A DNA stretch of 9,079 nucleotides, taken from positions 1 through 9,079 of the forward strand of contig RFNI01000216.1 of assembly GCA_009927245.1 (NCBI GenBank), written 5' to 3'. Positions 6,500 through 9,079 of the stretch are shown piece after piece; within the stretch, counting starts at the first letter, position 1, and each line of letters starts with the position of its first letter. The notes under the pieces were generated by a model, which saw only the letters and a program-made list of their open reading frames with translations, did no database searches and was not told the origin of the DNA. The translations under genes and the position numbers were made by a program. The DNA is from Actinomycetota bacterium. Lineage in GTDB: Bacteria > Actinomycetota > Actinomycetes > Actinomycetales > Microbacteriaceae.

Positions 6500-7180
6500 G
6501 TGACCGACCTAATTGATACCACCGAGATGTATCTTCGAACCATTTTGGAACTCGAAGAAGAAGGTCACATTCCCATGCGCGCGAGAATCTCGGAACGCTT
6601 AGACCACTCAGGACCAACAGTCTCAGAGACCGTTGCCAGAATGGAAAAGCACGGTCTAGTCTCACTGACCAGCGATCGACACCTAGCTCTAACCGATGAG
6701 GGTAGAACCCTAGCCATCGAGGTAATGCGTAAGCACCGCTTAGCAGAACTACTTTTAGCAAACATCATTGGTTTGGACTGGCACCTGGTTCACGAAGAAG
6801 CCTGTCGCTGGGAGCACGTCATGAGTGAACAGGTTGAGAGAAAGATTCTTGAACTTGTTCCAGATGTTGAGAAGTCACCTTTTGGTAATCCAATTCCAGG
6901 GTTGGAACATTTAGGTAGAGGCCCGTCTACCTCCATGGATGAGAAGGTAAGGCCACTTATTGAATTCCTCGATGTTGAAGTTGAGATAGCCAGAATTGCT
7001 GAACCACTTCAGTCTTTTCCGGATGCTTTAGCCCACCTTGCTGCCGCTGGGATAGTGCCGGGCACCAAAGTAAAGGCCACACAGGCCTCAGATCGCATCC
7101 AATTGACCGCTGTGGAAGGGCAAAGTTCCATCAGCCTCACCGTCTTTGACGTGGCTCATATATTTGTCAAAGAGTCCTAA
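6500..7180 (+). CDS. ideR: IdeR/DtxR-type iron-dependent repressor
   Basis: This is a metal-activated transcription regulator that, with Fe(II) bound, represses iron-uptake genes and controls storage genes. The 226 residues are close to M. tuberculosis IdeR (230). The winged helix covers about 1-73, with the recognition region at SGPTVSETVARMEKHGL. The dimerisation and metal domain at 74-140 has every expected ligand at the IdeR position: M10, H79, E83, H98, C102, E105 and H106, within MRKHRLAE and HEEACRWEHVMSE. SPFGNPIPGL at 126-135 is highly conserved. A proline-rich linker leads to an SH3-like domain at about 150-226, with E168 and Q171 as candidate ancillary ligands. The retained C102 and three-domain length favour iron-type IdeR/DtxR over the shorter manganese-type MntR. 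The GTG start gives the family N-terminus MTDLIDTTEMYLRT; it has no Shine-Dalgarno and a TANNNT box six bases upstream, suggesting leaderless expression. It is divergent from serC across 47 bp. Confidence 0.95.
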   Translation: MTDLIDTTEMYLRTILELEEEGHIPMRARISERLDHSGPTVSETVARMEKHGLVSLTSDRHLALTDEGRTLAIEVMRKHRLAELLLANIIGLDWHLVHEEACRWEHVMSEQVERKILELVPDVEKSPFGNPIPGLEHLGRGPSTSMDEKVRPLIEFLDVEVEIARIAEPLQSFPDALAHLAAAGIVPGTKVKATQASDRIQLTAVEGQSSISLTVFDVAHIFVKES

Positions 7181-7302
7181 ACCTAGGTAAATGCTGGGAA
7201 TCAGGGCTTTTTAACCCTGTGAACAGTTTCAGAACTGCCACAGAGCTTAGATCTGCAGGGTAAAATTGGAGCAACTCACCTCTTACATAGGGTGAACAGC
7301 GA

Positions 7303-7335
7303 ATTCTCACTAATCCAAGTGCCTGCAGTGAGAAT
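7303..7335 (+). repeat. 9-bp perfect inverted repeat in the NlpC/P60 leader
   Basis: ATTCTCACT (7303-7311) and AGTGAGAAT (7327-7335) are perfect complements around a 15-base loop. The loop holds a second AGTG (7318-7321) that could pair with CACT 7308-7311 instead. It could be an mRNA hairpin or, as DNA, an operator dimer site 64 bp before the start codon. No T-run follows, so it is not an intrinsic terminator. Confidence 0.5.
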
Positions 7336-7385
7336 GAATGACAACTTTTGTTTCGCGACAGGGTCGGATTATTGATTCGATGATG

Positions 7386-7394
7386 AAAGGAGGT
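7386..7394 (+). promoter_or_regulatory. Strong ribosome binding site for the NlpC/P60 gene
   Basis: AAAGGAGGT is an essentially complete Shine-Dalgarno ending four bases before ATG 7399. It is the strongest in the window, which predicts efficient translation and fixes the start despite the long N-terminal extension ahead of the export signal. Confidence 0.8.
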
Positions 7395-7398
7395 CAGC

Positions 7399-8292
7399 AT
7401 GACCAAGAAGCCATCCGGCAGACGCCGCGCTGACGTCCAAGTCAACCTGCTCGAATCTTTTGAACTTAGAAGCCGTAGCTCCGTTCGTCAGAGTGCACTA
7501 AAGCGTGAAGCTCGTTTAGCTAGAAAAGCAGAAAAGCGAGCAGCCAAAGCAAACCGTAAGAACGCCATCACAGCACCGGTTGCTATTGCCTCAGTATCAG
7601 ATTCAGTCATCCCTGGAGTGAAGAAGGTTCCACTTCGTAAGAACAGTTCAGTCAGAAGCACTCTGGTTATGTCTGTTGCAGCTGGATTAATCGCAACCCT
7701 AGCCTTACCCGCATATGCTTTCTCACCTGCTGTCACAGCCATGTCAGGGCTTACCAATGCGGCTGATCCAACGGATGCCCAAAGCATCAAGATTCTTAGA
7801 CAGAGCGCAATCAACTTTGAGCGTGGATCTTTTGGGCTGATGTCAGCTTTTGAGCTTGAGCGCATGAACAACAGAAACAACTACCTGGGTTATAAAGGTC
7901 TAACTGCTGTGGACTATGCATCTAACCCAACCTTTGCTGAACTTAGTCCAGACGACATCATGAAGGTTGCCGCTAAGTATGTTGGAACACCTTATGTTTT
8001 AGGTGGAGAGACACCTGCCGGTCTTGACTGTTCCGGATACACCAGATTGGTCTTCTCTGAGTTTGGCATCTTGCTACCGCACTCGGTAAACGCTCAATCA
8101 CATGATCCTCACGTTAGAAGAATTCCAAGATCTCAGGCACAGCCCGGCGACTTGGTTATCTTCAACAACCACAGCCACCAGGGTATTTATGCAGGTCCTG
8201 GCATGTTCTTCCACGCTCCGTTCTCCGGTGACCGTGTCAAGCTTGCACCTATCTTCACCGATGCCTATTACATCGCTCGAGTAATTAAGTAG
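7399..8292 (+). CDS. Exported NlpC/P60 (C40) peptidoglycan hydrolase
   Basis: This is a cell-wall endopeptidase that cleaves within peptidoglycan stem peptides outside the membrane. Its 297 residues begin with about 87 unusual cytoplasmic residues, rich in Arg, Lys and Ala at 24-55 (KREARLARKAEKRAAKANRK). A hydrophobic segment at 88-107 ends in LPAYA, either a signal peptide cut after AYA or an anchor. A linker region (108-182) without a recognisable domain leads to the C-terminal NlpC/P60 domain at about 185-297. The catalytic Cys is C211 in LDCSGYTRLVF, the His is H260 in HSHQGIYAG, and H272 in FFHAP is the third polar residue, so it should be active. PGDLVIF (249-255) is the usual conserved block. 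It is monocistronic or ends at a weak terminator just downstream. Regulation through the structured leader is possible. The specific substrate bond cannot be told from sequence. Confidence 0.93.
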   Translation: MTKKPSGRRRADVQVNLLESFELRSRSSVRQSALKREARLARKAEKRAAKANRKNAITAPVAIASVSDSVIPGVKKVPLRKNSSVRSTLVMSVAAGLIATLALPAYAFSPAVTAMSGLTNAADPTDAQSIKILRQSAINFERGSFGLMSAFELERMNNRNNYLGYKGLTAVDYASNPTFAELSPDDIMKVAAKYVGTPYVLGGETPAGLDCSGYTRLVFSEFGILLPHSVNAQSHDPHVRRIPRSQAQPGDLVIFNNHSHQGIYAGPGMFFHAPFSGDRVKLAPIFTDAYYIARVIK

Positions 8293-8311
8293 TAAATCGG
8301 CACCAAAACTT

Positions 8312-8335
8312 CACCTTAATTTGCGGTGTGTTTTT
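8312..8335 (+). terminator. Possible weak terminator after the NlpC/P60 gene
   Basis: CACC (8312-8315) and GGTG (8325-8328) form a short stem with a nine-base loop, followed by TGTTTTT. The stem is only four pairs, so it is poor as an intrinsic terminator, but its position 20 bases after the stop fits. Its T-run overlaps the -35 of the next promoter. Confidence 0.3.
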
Positions 8336-8362
8336 GCTCTCTTTAGCCAGAAAAGTAATAAT
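8334..8362 (+). promoter_or_regulatory. Predicted promoter of the short ORF / HNH unit
   Basis: TTGCTC (8334-8339) and AATAAT (8357-8362) are separated by 17 bp, as for housekeeping-sigma promoters (4 of 6 and 5 of 6 matches). Transcription would start near 8369, about 35 bases before the short ORF. It is the best -35/-10 pair in the window. Confidence 0.5.
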
Positions 8363-8403
8363 CTGTTGCCAAGTCACTAAGGTGCCTTGAAAAGGAGAGA
8401 AGA

Positions 8404-8484
8404 ATGAAAGCCAGAGTCGTGTCTGCCAATCACGCATTCCAGCACCGTCATTCCATATGTCCTTGCCAAGCTCGGCAGGCCTAA
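8404..8484 (+). CDS. 26-residue short ORF, candidate leader peptide upstream of the HNH gene
   Basis: The ORF encodes 26 residues starting MKARVVSANHAFQHRH and ending SICPCQARQA. AGGAGA at 8393-8398 is a good Shine-Dalgarno five bases before the ATG, and a promoter lies just upstream. Two Cys codons (TGT 19, TGC 21) flank a Pro near the end; three His codons lie at 10, 14 and 16. Its stop TAA overlaps the first paired bases of a strong intrinsic terminator. This arrangement is that of an attenuator leader peptide. The Arg/His-Ser-Ile-Cys-Pro ending recalls cysteine-type leader peptides upstream of sulfur genes in Streptomyces, but that is only a resemblance, and the next gene is an HNH protein. 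It could instead be an independent small protein with its own terminator. It is too short for domain evidence. Confidence 0.55.
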   Translation: MKARVVSANHAFQHRHSICPCQARQA

Positions 8485-8515
8485 ACGCGTCACTATCAAT
8501 AGTGGCGCGTTTTTT
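8484..8515 (+). terminator. Strong intrinsic terminator between the short ORF and the HNH gene
   Basis: AACGCGTCACTA (8484-8495) pairs with TAGTGGCGCGTT (8500-8511) over 12 pairs, with one T-G wobble and a TCAA tetraloop, followed by an uninterrupted T-run (8510-8515). It is the best terminator in the window. It begins inside the TAA stop of the short ORF and ends 66 bases before the HNH start, so it must either be read through or be bypassed by a promoter not seen here. Confidence 0.85.
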
Positions 8516-8538
8516 GTTTGTGCTCCGAAGCGACTTAA

Positions 8539-8569
8539 CGAAAACCTGCAATCCGTGCAGGTGATTTCG
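8539..8569 (+). other. Stem-loop immediately upstream of the HNH ribosome binding site
   Basis: CGAAA (8539-8543) with TTTCG (8565-8569), and ACCTGCA (8544-8550) with TGCAGGT (8556-8562), form 12 pairs with a two-base GA bulge on the 3' side and an ATCCG loop. It ends one base before the Shine-Dalgarno AAGGAAG (8571-8577). No T-run follows, so it is not a terminator; a role in translation control, RNA stability or protein binding is possible. Confidence 0.6.
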
Positions 8570-8581
8570 AAAGGAAGAAAC

Positions 8582-9079
8582 TTGAAAACATTAGTGCTAA
8601 ATGCTGGCTATGAGCCGCTCGCCGTTGTCTCATTCAAGCGAGCCATCATTCTTGTCCTAAACAAGAAAGCCACAGTCTTAGAAGGATCTGCTGACCGAAA
8701 GGTGAGAAGCGCAACGGGGGAGTTGGAGTTGCCTTCAGTTATCTTGCTCAGCAGATATGTCCGCATCCCTGGAACTAGAAATGTTCCACTTTCCAGAAGA
8801 GGCGTTTTACGCAGAGATGGTCATCGCTGTGCATATTGCAACCGAACAGCTAACACTGTTGATCACGTGCAACCTAAATCTCGTGGCGGTAGAGACTCAT
8901 GGGAGAACCTAGTTGCCTGCTGCTTACGGTGCAACAACATCAAAGGCGATAAGACTCTGAATGAAATCGGATGGACTTTATCCTTCGCTCCGAAAATGCC
9001 ATCCGGAAGTGTCTGGATGGTTCGTGGAGCTGAACGAGTTGAACCTGAGTGGGATGAGTACTTGCGTTTATCTAACGCT
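8582..9079 (+). CDS. HNH endonuclease family protein (start TTG, right end beyond the window)
   Basis: This is a probable metal-dependent DNA endonuclease of the HNH/McrA type from a family widespread in Actinobacteria; its cellular role is not established. The frame is open for 166 codons to the window end and is probably nearly complete. The N-terminal 60 residues (KTLVLNAGYEPLAVVSFKRA, with LNKKATVLE later) are the characteristic non-catalytic half. The HNH region runs from about 77 to 125: RDGHRCAYC supplies C83 and C86, VDHVQPKSRGG holds D94-H95, WENLVACCLRCNN holds N109 and the second CxxC pair C114/C117, and GDKT follows. The four cysteines suit a structural zinc. TTG is chosen because AAGGAAG lies five bases before it and the family begins at TLVLN; no ATG or GTG fits. 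It follows a terminator and a stem-loop, so it may be controlled by attenuation. Confidence 0.88.
   Translation, partial: MKTLVLNAGYEPLAVVSFKRAIILVLNKKATVLEGSADRKVRSATGELELPSVILLSRYVRIPGTRNVPLSRRGVLRRDGHRCAYCNRTANTVDHVQPKSRGGRDSWENLVACCLRCNNIKGDKTLNEIGWTLSFAPKMPSGSVWMVRGAERVEPEWDEYLRLSNA

Larger units (their letters stand above)
7181..7398 (+). other. Hairpin-rich non-coding leader between ideR and the NlpC/P60 gene
   Basis: This gap has no supportable gene but several consecutive stem-loops: 7202-7219 (CAGGG/CCCTG, extendable across a bulged C), 7224-7237 (CAGTT, loop TCAG, AACTG), 7276-7295 (TCACC/GGTGA) and 7303-7335 (9 bp). CTGCAGG at 7253-7259 is complementary to CCTGCAG at 7322-7328, which overlaps the last hairpin, so two folds could compete. 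A -10-like TAAAAT at 7261-7266 could give a leader of about 125 bases. None of the first hairpins has a T-run, so none is a good ideR terminator. It lacks the conserved blocks of the c-di-AMP riboswitch that often precedes wall-hydrolase genes. A regulatory RNA is an inference. Confidence 0.4.

Noticed and set aside
7334..7375. 13-codon ORF (ATG 7334 to TGA 7375) in the NlpC/P60 leader
   Set aside because: No convincing Shine-Dalgarno, overlaps a hairpin arm, and shows no coding signature.
7181..7398. c-di-AMP (ydaO-type) riboswitch upstream of the NlpC/P60 gene
   Set aside because: Context fits, but the conserved blocks (such as the CAGCTAAC-like segment and the GGGGTGAATC-type block in the right order) are not there; only a short GGGTGAA resembles it.
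8285..8551. 88-residue ORF on the minus strand across the HNH leader
   Set aside because: It runs antisense through the promoter, short ORF and terminator, has low-complexity content and no recognisable domain or ribosome binding site.
1..9079. Mobile element, phage, defence island or CRISPR array
   Set aside because: Gene content is conserved actinobacterial core with ordinary operon spacing; no transposase, integrase, terminal repeats or spacer-repeat pattern was seen, and a lone HNH protein of this family does not indicate a defence system.

Overview
The window looks like chromosome from a low-GC member of the Actinobacteria, most likely a small-genome aquatic Microbacteriaceae-type organism. 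The evidence is gene content: an XPB-type helicase with its helicase-associated partner, a C-terminally extended CspB-like cold-shock protein, DUF3027 and DUF2530 proteins, an actinobacterial-type SerC, an IdeR-type iron regulator, an NlpC/P60 wall hydrolase and an HNH protein of a family common in Actinobacteria. Several of these (XPB, its partner, CspB, DUF2530, DUF3027, SerC) also lie near one another in Mycobacterium tuberculosis, as I recall, so much of the window is conserved core genome. I see no phage, insertion sequence, CRISPR array, tRNA or rRNA.

Layout. Positions 1-4184 read leftward: a small two-helix membrane protein, the helicase-associated protein, XPB, then a PhoP-like response regulator cut by the window edge. 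Between XPB and the regulator is a 7-4-7 direct repeat resembling a PhoP box. Positions 4246-5144 read rightward: the cold-shock protein and a DUF3027 protein joined by a one-base stop/start overlap. Positions 5100-6452 read leftward: serC, then a DUF2530 membrane protein whose 3' end overlaps the DUF3027 gene by 45 bp. From 6500 rightward come ideR, a 218-bp gap rich in hairpins, the NlpC/P60 gene, a compact unit of promoter, 26-codon ORF and strong terminator, and the HNH gene, which runs off the right edge.

Main observations. (1) serC is split by two one-base losses, and the helicase-associated gene has a third at its 5' end. All three fall in runs of three identical bases where four would restore the frame, which suggests homopolymer undercalling more than gene decay. 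(2) At 8334-8581, upstream of the HNH gene, a promoter, a short ORF with two Cys codons near its end, a terminator that begins on its stop codon, and a hairpin against the next ribosome binding site together look like a transcription attenuator. I do not know it from this gene family, and it is the best candidate here for something undescribed. (3) Three genes (the small membrane gene, serC, ideR) have TANNNT exactly six bases before the start codon, which fits leaderless transcription. (4) The leader of the NlpC/P60 gene contains several consecutive hairpins, including a 9-bp perfect inverted repeat, and matches no riboswitch I recognise.
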